DNA of 64,000 nt. Source: Camellia lanceoleosa. Taxonomy: Eukaryota > Streptophyta > Magnoliopsida > Ericales > Theaceae. This document shows, piece after piece, positions 11,501-23,500 of this stretch. The notes under the pieces were generated by a model. That model saw nothing but the letters and a program-made list of their open reading frames with translations, was not told where the DNA came from and made no database searches. The position numbers and the translations under genes are program-made. How positions within the stretch are numbered: position 1 is the first letter of the stretch; each line of letters opens with the position of its first letter. The stretch covers positions 103,888,182 through 103,952,181 of the forward strand of contig CM045761.1 of the NCBI GenBank assembly GCA_025200525.1. The letters run 5' to 3'.

Positions 11501-13441
11501 TTTTGAGCACATTGTTTTATATTGTAGTGTATCCTAGCTTCGAAATTTTCCCCAAGGTACAGGAGATACGAGCCCTTCTCGTTCGTGAAGTTGAGAACAA
11601 GCTAAAATTGTGAGGGAAATATGATAATCATTGCTTACTATACATTTTTTCTTCTTCTTTTTTTTGTGGAGAATCCTTAGGAACAATTGCATATTCTTTT
11701 GTGAGGTTTTTGTTGGCTTTTTTATTTTTTATTTTAATGTTTGAAATTTTAGCTTCATCCAGCTATTATTGTTGGTTCTGCTTTCTGATTAAATGCAACC
11801 ATTTAATGGAGCTAATCAAATGATCCAATGATGTTTGTGATTCTTTCATTGTATTTCCTAAAATTCTTTCCATTACCCCTCCGAATCTTCATTTTATTTG
11901 TTTATTTATTTTGATTTGCATATTTACATTCGATTTTGGTACAACGGGGGATTTCATAATCTAAAATAATTTAATTTAAACAAATATTGGTATCCACAAT
12001 TTTGACAGCACTCTGTTTTCTGATTCTTCTACCAATCTCTTGGCTCTTGCTTACAATTCCTTGTTCCATTAATGGGGTTGTTTAGTGCAACTTATGTGAA
12101 CTGTTTGCGGGTTTGTTTTGAGAGATTGCTAGGTGCAATTTTTTTTTTTTTTTTGAATAAGTTGAAAAAAGTTGATTATTTAAAAGCTGTGCGAGAGATG
12201 TTTTTAACTTTTGTACTCTGATTATCAATTTTTAAGTTGCATCTAACAGCCTAATAGCTATGAATTATTGTTTTAGAAAATGTCAAGAGGGGGAGGACTC
12301 TGTTTAGCAATGCCCTAAATAGTCATTTCCTTGGGGGGTGCAATTTCAGCCAAAAAAACTTTAAAAACATATTTTCGTTTGGAAATGGTTGATTAATTAA
12401 TTCATGGGGAAATTACCAATTAGTTCCATCAGGTTTCATCATGGACAAAGTCGTATTTTTTATAAAATATTTTTAAAAAGTTCAATTCTTTATAATGGTG
12501 AATTATATTTCAATTTTACCGTTCATATTTAGTATGAATAACAATTTTATAAATAATTTTAATTTACTTAAAATTATATCTTTTAATTATACAAATTATA
12601 ATAAACAAAATCATAAACAACTATTGGATTGAAAGAAATATGGTATAAAATTCATCATTTTTTGTTGGTTGAAACTATGAATTTTTTTATGGTAAACACT
12701 CCAAAAAGGCGAAGTTCTACTAAAAATTCATCAATAAAGTTATGATTATATATTTATCAATGCGTGAGAAAATTAATGAATCTTATATTTATATTTATAT
12801 TTATATTTATTAGAAAATATTTTTTTTCAAGAATTGAGAATCTTTTATTATAAAATTTTAAATAAATTAAATTTGTTTATAAAATTATAAGTTCATATTT
12901 TAAGGAGAAGGATAAAATTGGAATAAAGTATACTATTATGAAGAGGTGAACTTTTTTGAAACAATTTATTAAAAAAAATAAGATCTAATTGTTCGTATTG
13001 AAATTTGATAGGATTTGATGCTTAATCTTCAAAGCAAAATAAAATTTATCGGTAATTTTTCTTAATAAAAATTTAGTTAATTTAAAAAAAAAATCACTAA
13101 AGATTAAAATTAGCAAAAATATTTGTCAAAAAAACTTAAAAAAATGACAGATCTAAAAATATTTGTCAAAAAAACTTTAGATATTATTTTTAATTTAAAC
13201 GAACTTTTAGTTGAGCCGGATCTAAAAATTAAAGAAATTTGACATAATTTTTACAATTTTTATTTTATTTTATTAAAGACAAGATTAAATTAAATTAATT
13301 TAAAAAAAAAAAAAAAAAAAACACTCAAAAAAAGGCATAGCTGACAAAAAAGAATACTTTCTCGTTGCCCTTTTTGGCTGACTTTGGCAAGAGCTTTCTC
13401 AGTTACTTCTTTTTATAATAATAATAAAAACACTAGTTAAG
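11501..13441. other. AT-rich intergenic DNA
   Basis: No exon, RNA gene or element with defined ends was recognised. Long A and T runs and short ATTTAT repeats (about 12788-12810) dominate. Confidence 0.5.
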
Positions 13442-13449
13442 TGTACAAG

Positions 13450-14156
13450 GTCCTTTTTTTTTTTTTTTTTTTTTTGTTACAGGAAAATCCTCCCACTTTC
13501 CTGCAGGTCCAAGACAGCGTCCCTTGAGGAGATCAGCAGGGTGTCCTGTTGGCCGTTCTGAGCAAGAGATCCCGACCTTACAAGGCAAGCTTCAGTAAGT
13601 CAGGACTCGCACAACGGAGGAGCATTGAACTCACACCAAGTGCATTGAACCCACACCAAGTGTTGACTAGACAACTTGAGGGTCCAATTTCCTAACCAAC
13701 AATGCTTTCGCCCAGGAGATTGGCCTCACAAGGCAACCAGGGTTTTCGCCCAGGAGATTGGCCTCACAAGGTAACCAGGGTGTCCTGTTGGCCGTTCTGA
13801 GCAAGAGATCCAGGAGATTGGCCTCACAAGGTAACCAGGGTGTCCTGTTCTGAGCAAGAGATCCAGGAGATTGGCCTCACAAGGTAACCAGGGTGTCCTG
13901 TTGGCCGTTCTGAGCAAGAGATCCCGACCTTACAAGGCAAGCTCCAGTAAGTCAGGACTCGCACAGCGGGGGAGCATTGAACCCACACCAAGTGCATTGA
14001 ACCCACACCAAGTGTTGACTAGACAACTTGAGATCCAACTTCCTAACCAACAATGCTTTCGCCCAGGAGATTGGCCTAAGGGGGAGGGGAATTGAACTTG
14101 TGACCTTGGGGCTTAAACCCCAAGGTTTTACCACAATGCCACAACCCCTTGGGTTA
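13450..14156 (-). mobile_element. tRNA-like SINE with internal tandem expansion
   Basis: The block is flanked by TGTACAAG at 13442-13449 and 14157-14164, a target-site duplication. On the - strand it begins with a tRNA-like head: GTGGTAAAACC (A-box-like) and AAGTTCAATTCC (B-box-like) near 14085-14135. It ends in a long A tail (T run at about 13453-13475). A body unit of about 210 bases occurs twice (13515-13725 and 13875-14085), and a shorter CAGGAGATTGGCCTCACAAGG unit is repeated in between, at about 13713-13900. Most plant SINEs are 100-350 bases, so 707 bases is explained by the tandem copies. Short ORFs in it are by-products of the repeats. Confidence 0.65.
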
Positions 14157-14481
14157 TGTACAAGTTCTTTTAACTATATATATATATATATATTTTTTCC
14201 ATCTAAAAAAGTTAAAAAAAAGAAAGAAAAAACTATTTAAAAAGTATTTGTTAATCCCTACCTGAATGGTCAGAGAACAGAAGAGTGGATGCCAAAAAAC
14301 AAAAAGGGCTTACCAAAAAAGAAAAAAAGGGAATGGTTAGAGAAGTTAACTAAAATTATTTCTTTTTAGAAAAGGAAAAAAATAGTACGAAAAGTTTACT
14401 AAAAACTTGACAACCCACCATATAAGGCACTTGTTTCGTAATATTTTATTCATTTATTATTTAGAAGTACACTTAAAATTA

Positions 14482-14640
14482 CACTGTGTTTAGTTGGAGA
14501 ATTTGTAAAAAAATTTAGAATGAAAAAAAGAAAAGGTAGATAAAATATAAATAAAATATATTTACATTTCACATAATTTTATATACCTTTTTTCTTTTCC
14601 TTTCTAAATTTCTTCTTAAATCTCTCAACCAAACACAGTA
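14482..14640. mobile_element. Tourist/PIF-Harbinger-type MITE
   Basis: The element is flanked by TTA on both sides (14479-14481 and 14641-14643). The ends are long inverted repeats: left CACTGTGTTTAGTTGGAGA and right, in reverse, TACTGTGTTTGGTTGAGAGA, both continuing into an A-rich AAATTTAGAA stretch. A TTA duplication and lack of coding fit the PIF/Harbinger group. Confidence 0.65.
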
Positions 14641-14643
14641 TTA

Positions 14644-17540
14644 AGAAATAATTATTTATGATTTTTTTAAAAAAAAATCAATCAAGATTAAAAAAAATAA
14701 GAAAGTATATCAGTTTGTCTATCTTTTTTAAACTAAGCATATTTTGTATATATTTTTGTCATTTTTTTAAAAACTTTTTAAATTTTTTTTAAAATTTTTA
14801 TATTTGATGAAATTTGAGAATTAAATTTGAGAGTGAAGTGGGCGTTAGAATATTCAAATCTATAAAATAGACGTAATTGAGAATAATTGGCGTTACGTGT
14901 GCGTTGGGGTATAGTGGTGCACTAGTCCCTTTCTTGGAAAGCTCATTATTATTATGCTCGGTTTATTTTTAAAGGTCACATGGGAGATTTGTAACGAAGA
15001 TATTAATAATGAAAGGATTGTTAATAAGAGAATTGATAGTGAGCGGATTTAGTAAAATTATATTTATTTTGATGATAGTTGTTAATGTAAGAATTGTTAA
15101 AATATTTTTATATAAAATAATAAAATAAATAAATAAAATACAAAAATATAAATATTTATGTTCAAAAAAAAAAAATGCTCAACATGTAAAAAATAAAAAA
15201 AATAATAGTCATTTAATTAAACAAATAAAACTATGATTTTTACTTAATAAAAAATACAAAAAAATTAAATATTAATGTATAAAAAAAATAGCCAACATGT
15301 AAAAAATAAAAAAAGTAAAAAAAAATTAATCGGACGAACTATTTTTCTAATACCAAGTCCCAAGTCTCTATCCAAATACCCTCCCCAAGGCTCATCCTAA
15401 TATCAAGGAATTAGGAATTCCTTTGATATCTCTTAAAACAAACATAACATATAGTGGGTCTACTAGTCCAATAATTTATGAAAGTCTTATGATGAGGAAG
15501 AAATAAACCACACAATAAAGTTCCATAATAAAAAAAGCCGGGTGATTGCTCACTGTTGTATGTTCGATGAGGTCTACCTCGGGTCTCATTTTGATAATTT
15601 ATTTTTTTTAAATATATCGATTAGAACATGTTTATAAAAAAATTAAATTTGATCGAATATCGATAATATTTTCATCAATTTAATAAGGTAAGAGGGCTAA
15701 CTGCTCACTATTGTGCACTCGATACGGCCCACTTCGAATCTAATTTTAATAATTCGAACAATTTATTTTTAGAGAATTTACTTATAAGTTTCATACACAA
15801 AATTCAAAATCTATCTAGTCTCAAAATAAAACACTTGTATCAATTAGTCTTATATATTTTTAATTGTTATAAAAAAAAATATTTTTTAAATTTATTTTTA
15901 AAGACACTACTACATCCCACCACTGCCAGACTTCCGTCAGACGGTTATCGGAGACTTGCCGGAATGTTCAACATCATTAGGAAATCGTCGGAATATCATC
16001 GAAAATTCACTAGAGTATCGCCAGAACATTCTGAATGTCATTGAAAGTCATCGAAATGTCTAAAATATTCGTTGGACGTCAAGAATATTGCTGGAGACTC
16101 ACCAGAATATTTAAAATATTGTTGAAAAAAGAAGAATAAACTGAGAAATTAAAGTGAAAAAACATAACAAAATATACTAAATATGGATAAACCGAAAGAA
16201 GAAAAAAAACTAAGAACAACAAATTATAACAATAGAAAAAAGCATACTATTATTTTCAATTTTTGTATGGTTTAAGTAAATAATTTTCAATATTGATTAA
16301 ATTGAAAAGCAAGTTTTGAAACTGTAACATTTTACAGTTTCAAAGTATGATTCTATTAAATATTTATCCTTATTAGATGCTTGTTTTCCAACAATTATTT
16401 TTTAGTTTAGATCAAACCGAATCTAAAGTAAATTTACTTAGATCTGATTAGATCTGAGCAAATCTACATCAGATTTGAGTGGATCCACTCATATTCTTTG
16501 TTAGAAACCCATCTTTTTCATCAGAAATCCATCTCTTTTGCCGTTGGTGAGCATGAAGCAAAGAGTTGGTACTTAGTGATTGCTCGTGAACCCCAATCAA
16601 TACTGGTCGCCGATGATTGTAGATTAGAAAGAGACAAAAAAAAAAAAAAAAAAAAAGAAATGCGTGGTTGTAGTCGTGGTTATGGTCGTTGATATCAAAA
16701 AAAAAAAAAAAAAAAAAAAAAAGAAGAAACAAGGTGTAGGAAAAAATAAGATAAATGAATATAGGACTTTTGAGTTTATCTAAAAAAATTTGGGATTAAA
16801 ATAAAATATTCATACTTTTCAAAAATAACTTGCGAATAACTTGCTATTTATTTTTTAAGATAAATTGAATAAAATATATTTATAAAAAATTAAATTAATT
16901 AAATAAATATATTTTACTTAATATATTTTAAAAAATAAATAATTTAAATTATCAAAAGTAAAAATAGAAAAAACAAAAAACAAAAAATCATCCAAATGAG
17001 TCTGCCAGACGAAATTATCAGTCTTTATTTTGTTGGAAACACTGAAAAATTTGTAGAAATGACAAAACCAGGGTTTCGCAATAATTTGGCCGTTCAATCC
17101 GGCGGTAGATCACATGTCATGTCATGTCTTGTCACTATATATATTTTCTTTTCCTTGTGTCTCGAACGTTCTGGTAGGTCCACTCTCTACTACATTTGAA
17201 AAATTTAGAGGTAAAGAGATATGTTAAAATACAAATTATTTTTTATAATTTGAAAAATTATAAATATTCTTCACTTAAAATTTTTTATTTAATAAAATTA
17301 ATTTAAAATAAAAGTCATAATTATTCTTCTATATAATAATAAAATTATCTAAATTATTAACTGAAATATATTTTTAATATTATTAAAAACTGTTAATTGA
17401 CTTGATAATTTATTAATAAAAGAGACGATTTGTTATGAAATTAGAATTTTCAAGAGTGAAATGTAATTTTCAAAATCACAATAGGCGATTCGTATTTTAA
17501 TTAAACTTCAGGAAGTGTATTTATAATTTATCTAAAAATT
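14644..17540. other. AT-rich intergenic DNA with degenerate short repeats
   Basis: No gene was recognised. A sentence-like block near 15541-15600 is repeated, diverged, near 15690-15750 (CTCACTGTTGTATG / CTCACTATTGTGCA). Around 15940-16110 a short GCCGGAATATTC-like motif recurs in both spacing and variant form. Two poly-A runs of more than 20 bases lie near 16637 and 16697. Confidence 0.45.
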
Positions 17541-17542
17541 TA

Positions 17543-17827
17543 TACACTTTCCGTTTTAAAATAATAATTTTTTTTCAGAAATTTAATTTTTTTAATAAAA
17601 CAATTATTATATTTTTAAAAATATTAATTTTCCAAAATTATCCATGATAGTATATTTTTTAAAAAATATTAATTATCATAATTATATTTTTTGTATTATT
17701 AAAAAATTTAAAAAAGGACAAAATATTTAATTCATATTATTTTATTCCTTAATTTTTGAAAATGAGTTAATATTTTAGGACAATAAAAAATAGAATAAGA
17801 GACTAATATTTTGAAATGGAGGGAGTA
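17543..17827. mobile_element. Stowaway-like MITE
   Basis: The right end GGAGGGAGTA and, in reverse, the left end TACACTTTCCGTTTTAAAAT match the Stowaway consensus start CTCCCTCCGT with TA at each edge. The right end in reverse reads TACTCCCTCCATTTCAAAAT. The interior is AT-rich and non-coding. Confidence 0.6.
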
Positions 17828-18676
17828 ATTATATCTTTTATTTCAATTATTTTAATATTTAAGGTTAGAATCTTTATATCTTTTTTATTCAATTTATTTA
17901 TTTATTTCTTAATATTTTATTTTTCCTTTTAATTGTAGGAGTTATCTTAAATTATATTTATTTGCTTATTTTACTTTGTCCTTTTTCACATAGATAAAAT
18001 ACTACACCACTTTAAATTTTGAAAAAAAGAGAGTAAATTTTGCAAGTTTGATATAATTATATTAATTTTTTTTTTAAATTTTAATTCACATAAAACTTAA
18101 ATTACTTTTCACCAATAATTTGTTAATGATATAGATAAAAAAAAATTTATCATTTTTTATATTAAAATATATTTAAATTAGTTTTGATACCTCTGGACTA
18201 CAACTATAAAACTTACTAAATCAAAAGAAGTTTTAAGAGTTGTTTGAAATGTTCTAAATAAGTATATTTTTTGATTTTTTATGAAATATGGATTGAGTAT
18301 GGATTGTGTTTGAAGTGATGTGATAGAGACGTGATATGACTTCAATAAGATGATGTGATTTAATTAAGATAGTGACTTTTTAACTTTTTAACATTTTTAA
18401 AAGACGACAAACAAAACCTTAGTTACAAGCTTGATAGAATTAAGTCACCGTAAATAGAGAGGCTGTCAATCTTGCCTTGTGTTTCCAAAAAAATTTAGTG
18501 GCACCCACCCAACTACATCCATGAAATAATGGAGAAAATAATAACTAGCTGAAGCAGTTGACCTAAAATTTGAAGAAAACAAAAAAGGCAAACAACCAAC
18601 AACAACAACAATACCCCTATCATTCCCATCCCATACCACAATGCTCTTATTTACCATGACCTAATCAACCAAAACC

Positions 18677-19159
18677 ATGGCCATTTCAGAAGACTTCAGC
18701 TTCCCAACAACCACCGATTCTCCTCCTCTTTTCATCGGCTCACCGCCTTTGTGGCACCGCTCTTCTTCTACTTCCACCCCCACTCGCCACCAACAACAAC
18801 GACGACAACAACAAAATTCTCATCATAAAGATTGTGAAAGTTTCTCGACAGAAAAACCAATTGGCAATAAGCAGAGCAAGAGTTTTTCGTACGTTGAGCA
18901 AGGCGTGAACGCGGGAAAAGAAGATGATGGAGAGGAAAAGATGGACATGTTATGGGAGGACCTGAATGAAGAGATTTCTAGAACTTATGGGTCAAAGTTG
19001 GAATATTCAGAAATGTCACCGGCGGGGAAGGTGGCGGAGTTTGGCCGTGTTCAGGTGTTTTCCGGCAAGAAGTCTAGCGTCGTGGTGGTGTACATGAAGG
19101 TCTTGAAGAAACTCTTCTCGCTTAATTCTCAACGTTCGATTAAGAAACGAACATGGTGA
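18677..19159 (+). CDS. Plant-specific small protein of unknown function
   Basis: One uninterrupted exon encodes 160 residues, much more GC-rich and codon-like than its surroundings. The N-terminal half is low complexity: proline/serine-rich to residue 36, then a glutamine/arginine stretch (about 38-47). An acidic motif MDMLWEDLNEE sits at residues 89-99, followed by a conserved-looking EFGRVQVF block (121-128) and a basic C-terminus (141-159). No signal peptide or membrane helix is evident. The WEDxNEE motif recalls small Arabidopsis proteins annotated only as hypothetical; this is a memory-based resemblance. The first ATG sits in ACCATGG, a good plant start context. The opposite strand holds no better reading frame. 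Confidence 0.7.
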   Translation: MAISEDFSFPTTTDSPPLFIGSPPLWHRSSSTSTPTRHQQQRRQQQNSHHKDCESFSTEKPIGNKQSKSFSYVEQGVNAGKEDDGEEKMDMLWEDLNEEISRTYGSKLEYSEMSPAGKVAEFGRVQVFSGKKSSVVVVYMKVLKKLFSLNSQRSIKKRTW

Positions 19160-20120
19160 TGAAAGTTGCTTTGAGTTTGTTGTTTATGAATTTTTTGTTT
19201 TGAAGTGAGACAGCCAAAATTCTGTATAATTTGCTTAGTTTGTATGCCATTTGGCCCATTAATCTCTGTATCAAAAGGGAATAGGTTCAATTTAAAAAAC
19301 TAAATTAAAATATATATGTAACAGATAATATAACAATTCATGGTTCCGAAGGGTGTTTATTTATTTAATTAATTTAAAACACTTATTATTGTAGTTCAAG
19401 ATTATGAAATTGTCACAATTTGTATGAGATTTATGTGTACAAATTTTGTTTGTAAATAAATTTTCTTCAATGAATATTGTAAGTCTTTGCATTTATTTGA
19501 CATACAATAAATGATGAGAAGACCCAGACTTCATGAAATAATGTGTATACAAAAATGATACCTTATGATTATGATTTATAATAATTTTATAATTTTATTA
19601 CAACTCTAACGATTATGTATCATAATTTTAAAAATAGCAATATCATATAATTTGAGATGATTTTTTTTTTTTTTTTTTGGGTATTAAAATTTTGTTTATG
19701 AATAATTTCTCTAAAATAATATTGTTAATGAAGGTAGCTCAGGTATAGCACCTGCAGGTCTTAGGCCTTGTTTGGCTATCTCAGTTGGGACTAAAAAAAG
19801 CACAAAACATAAAACAAGTTAAATAAATTAATAAAATAAAATGTCACATTTAAATCATAATTAATTCACTTTTTTTCTCACAAAAGTTCAAAAAATAAAA
19901 AAAAAATTTACCAAACGAACTTTTTAGTTTAAATCTAAAAAAGTCTGAACTCCAAAAAACTAACTAAATATGTTTTTGCCAAACAGTGACTTATTAACTG
20001 GATTGATTTACTTATAAGTTTTGAATATATATATATATATATATATTTGCCCATCATTTTAATAATGAGAAAATTTTGAGACTTTTTAAATATACCTTGT
20101 GTTTGTGAAATAATTATTTA
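19160..20120. other. Intergenic DNA with a Tourist-like MITE
   Basis: It includes the probable 3' untranslated region of the preceding gene and AT-rich spacer. A likely MITE spans 19764-19990: TTA flanks both sides and the ends GGCCTTGTTTGGC and, in reverse, GTCACTGTTTGGC pair imperfectly. A TA microsatellite lies at about 20028-20048. Confidence 0.5.
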
Positions 20121-20552
20121 CACTACAAGAAATTAGTCTTTTAGAGACTATTATTTAAGGACTAGTTGAATTTGGTCGCTAAAAATAATCTTTTAGGGAC
20201 AAATTTAAACATATAATAATTTACTTATAAGATTGTAAAAATAACTATTAATATTCTCACTTAATATTTACATAACTTTTTGAGTCTAATAAATTTGGTT
20301 GCTAATTCATTATTAACCTTTTTAGAGACTAAATAATTTTGTCATTATCAATTAAAAACATTTTGCGACCAAATATTTTAATCATTTTAACCATTAAAAA
20401 GTCGGGACCTCACTTCAGCCCTAACGGGTTTGCTAGCAATCAAAAAGTTGCAGCTCTGACTCTCTCTTCAACGGGTTTGCTCTCTCTCTAGAGCTCCAAT
20501 ACTGATTGGAAGCATCCATGGCAGATTTGCTCATTCTTCTTCAAATTTTGGT

Positions 20553-20554
20553 GC

Positions 20555-20583
<29 letters not shown>
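20553..20583. repeat. CT microsatellite in leader-like region
   Basis: A run of about 15 CT units sits just upstream of a possible short exon (20676-20770) that starts MEDFIIDSLKKNLG and ends at a donor-like AG/GTCAGT. The exon is not identified. Confidence 0.5.
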
Positions 20584-20585
<2 letters not shown>

Positions 20586-20675
20586 CGCCTATACACATAT
20601 GTATGATTTACAATATTGAACCGATCATCTCTTTTTCTTTCTCTTCGTCATTTTCTACATCACAATCTTCAATCA

Positions 20676-21646
20676 ATGGAAGATTTCATCATCGATTCAT
20701 TGAAGAAGAATCTCGGTTGTCGATTTACTTCTCTTCCGAGTTCTCTCTCACCTAGTATCGAAAACCCTAGGTCAGTACTCTCTAAACTGTTGAAATTATT
20801 GGTATATATGAAGTTTAAAACTCTGAAACTCTGATTTCTAAATATATAGGGACCAAGTAAACTCCGATTTCTAAACTCTGTATCAGAGTTTTATATATGA
20901 AGTTTCTGATCTTAATTTTTGTAAAAAAAATTTATATCTTTTTGTGTTTTGTGATTGTTGTTCGAGTTTCTATATATGAATTTTTCTATAATTTTTGACC
21001 TGATGGATTTGATGAATGATTTTTTTTTACTTCCCATTCATTGACTGATTGATATCAGAAACTTTATAATATGTATATCTGTTACTTTCTTTTTTCTTGA
21101 TGGATTTCTATCTTGTTGGTGTTTGATTGGACTACTACAATTTTATATTTTGCTCACCATGTGTTTGATAATATGCCTAATGATGATATTATGAAAATAA
21201 TGAGTGTGTTCCATAGATATGAATCACATAGTTGCTTTAATTGTTGGTGTTACACTTGTTATACTATAGTGAGAGTTATAACTTGAGTTGCTCAAGTTGG
21301 CTTGCTTGAGGTGCACCTTTTTGTGTAACTTAAGCTTCAGATACTTCTCCTTTTTGTGTTTCCTTATTGCTCCAAAGCCTAACATAGTTTTTTAATTTTT
21401 AGGAAATAATAAACATATTGTTCTTCATTAGATGTTTCTAAACATGAAAGGATGATGTTTCAGAATTTTCTATCTTATGGTGTCACTTCTTACACATTGT
21501 CTTCCATTAAAAAGCTTCTTAATAAGCAATCATGCCCTTTCCTTTCATAGGTTAATTTAAAACCAAAGGTTCCAACCAAAGCTGTATGTGCAGAGCATCT
21601 TGAGTTGAGAAAAGAAATATTGACTTTATTGAATCTTCAGAAACAG
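20676..21646 (+). pseudogene. Unidentified captured exons
   Basis: Two exon-like pieces lie within the CACTA element. The first (about 20676-20771) opens with ATG, encodes MEDFIIDSLKKNLG and a serine/leucine-rich stretch, and ends at AG/GTCAGT. The second (about 21551-21646) follows a TTTCATAG acceptor, encodes [19 protein letters not shown] and ends at CAG/GTACTT. The spacing and splice-like edges suggest gene fragments, perhaps from a further donor gene. No family was recognised. Confidence 0.35.
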
Positions 21647-22889
21647 GTACTTCTACCGAAGGTTCATCTTGAATTTGCATCTTTTTTTATTGTTCAAATA
21701 TTTATATAATTTAAGTTTGCAAATGTTCTACTGTGCTTTGACTGATATTTCAAGGTTGTGAATTTTCTTTATTGTGCTTTGCCTTTTTATAGTTTATAGA
21801 ATCCTTAAAATAACTTTAGGCCATGTTTATAGTTTATAGGAACTTTGAGACATGTTGAATTTGAAATTAAGCATGTATGTGATAGTAGTGCTAGTGTAGA
21901 TCTCTGATCTCAAAGTTAGTAATCTGAAAGTAAGAGTTTTGAAATGTTGTTGATGGGGATGTGTGTCATGGTTTTGGATTCCCTCAGGATTGGTGGAGTT
22001 GGTTACGCCAGTTAAGGCCTGGGTATTCTTGTAGTAGATGATGATTGGTTGGGTGAAATAAGTGGCATTTGTGTCCCTATAGTTAAGTCAAATAGTAAGT
22101 TAAACACCTTGTAGGGTTCATAGTTGCTTGTGAGTATTTTAGTGAGGCATAGTGTGCACTAGGATATTACAGATGGCATGGCTGGGTTTAGAGTTGTTGT
22201 TTTTGTGATGAGTTAATAGCAATGAGATTTACTAGGATCAAACTCAGGTAATGGTAAAATGTGGGTGTTGGGATGTATCCAATGGAGGAGTATCCCTATT
22301 GGTAATTGAGTTAGGGCATTTATATTGAATTTTGTCTCATCCTAGGTATAAGGAGACTTAGGGTTATTGGTGTGTTAGGTATAAAATTGTCATTTAATTT
22401 AGGCATAGACTTGTACCCTGGTTGTAGAAAATAGATAGCAGGTAATAGTAGTGTGTGTTTGGTTTTCTTTGATAGGGGATGTCAATCTTATGTTTTATTT
22501 CTTGTTATTGTGTGTTTAGAGGGTGGTGTGTTTTGAACACTTTACGGTAAATTTTTCTCCTTGAGAGTAGGAGATAGTATGGAGAAACCTTTAACATAAA
22601 TTGTAGGATCCTAAACGTTGTGTCTAGATGGTTAAGGCATGTGTACCTCGCTCCTTGTTAAGATAGGAGATGTTTTCAGAGCAGTTGGTTGCGTATATAA
22701 CCCATGGTTGGTGTTGTAGTTTATAGGTATCACCGCAGTAGTTTTGTGTATGCTAGTAGAGGTTATGGGATGGCATTAGGGATGCAAGTGTTCCTTGGGG
22801 TGAGCCATTAACCTTGGCTCATGGGTTTCCCTAGGGTGGTTGGGAAAGTGGTTGGTGACGTTGTGTTTGGAAAAGTGGTTGGTGACGTT

Positions 22890-22990
22890 CACTACAAGAA
22901 ATTAGTGATTTAGGGACTAATATTTAGAGACTAACTGAATTTAGTCTCTAAAAACCATCATTTAGAGACCAAAATAAATTTGAAGAGAAA
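22890..22990 (+). repeat. Internal second CACTA-like terminus
   Basis: CACTACAAGAAATTAGTGAT at 22890 nearly repeats the outer end at 20121, and the following TTTAGGGACTAATATTTAGAGACTAA matches its style. Directly in front, a unit GAAAAGTGGTTGGTGACGTT is present in two tandem copies (about 22844-22889). This points to a nested or chimeric CACTA end. Confidence 0.65.
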
Positions 22991-23129
22991 ATTATACAAA
23001 CACCGTATATTCTTTTATGATAGCCTAAAAAAAATTATTTAAAGACTTTTAGAGACCAAAAAAGTTAAAGTTAATGTTGATTTGAGCATTTGACCCCGTG
23101 TGTGAGGTTGGCAAAAGCTAGAGACGAAT

Positions 23130-23500
23130 TAATTTGGTTGCTAAAGGTCGTCAAATACGCGCTTCACTCGATCGATCCCTCCTTCAGTTGTCAAATACGT
23201 GCATTCTTAAGCTGGATTCCTTCCTTCACTACAATCGATCTCAGCTAGGGCTCAATCAATCTTAGCTATTTCCTCTGTCTAGGACTCAATCAATCCATCT
23301 TCAGCTTCGATCGATCAATCGATCTTTGTGCTCAAAACAGTTAGGACTCAATCAATTGATCTTCAGCTTTGATCGATCTCAGCTAGGACTCAATCAATCT
23401 TCAGCTTCAATCCGAATCGATCTTTGTGCCGCCTCGTATCAGAATCGATCTTCACCTCATTTCTGAATCGATCTGAGTTCTTTGGCTTCAATCCGAAGGT
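23130..23500. repeat. GATCGATC-rich degenerate tandem repeat
   Basis: Units resembling CTAGGACTCAATCAATC followed by TTCAGCTTCGATCGATC recur about five times with changes. The block sits a few hundred bases inside the internal CACTA end and is followed by a donor-like AAG/GTAAAT at about 23499, so it could be an untranslated leader or a subterminal repeat. Confidence 0.5.

Noticed and set aside
13726..14240. Several frames of 60-74 codons on both strands
   Set aside because: They are products of the tandemly repeated SINE body, with the same words in several frames.
16469..16732. Frames of 87 and 64 codons with runs of F or K
   Set aside because: They are translations of two poly-A runs and flanks; no family resemblance.
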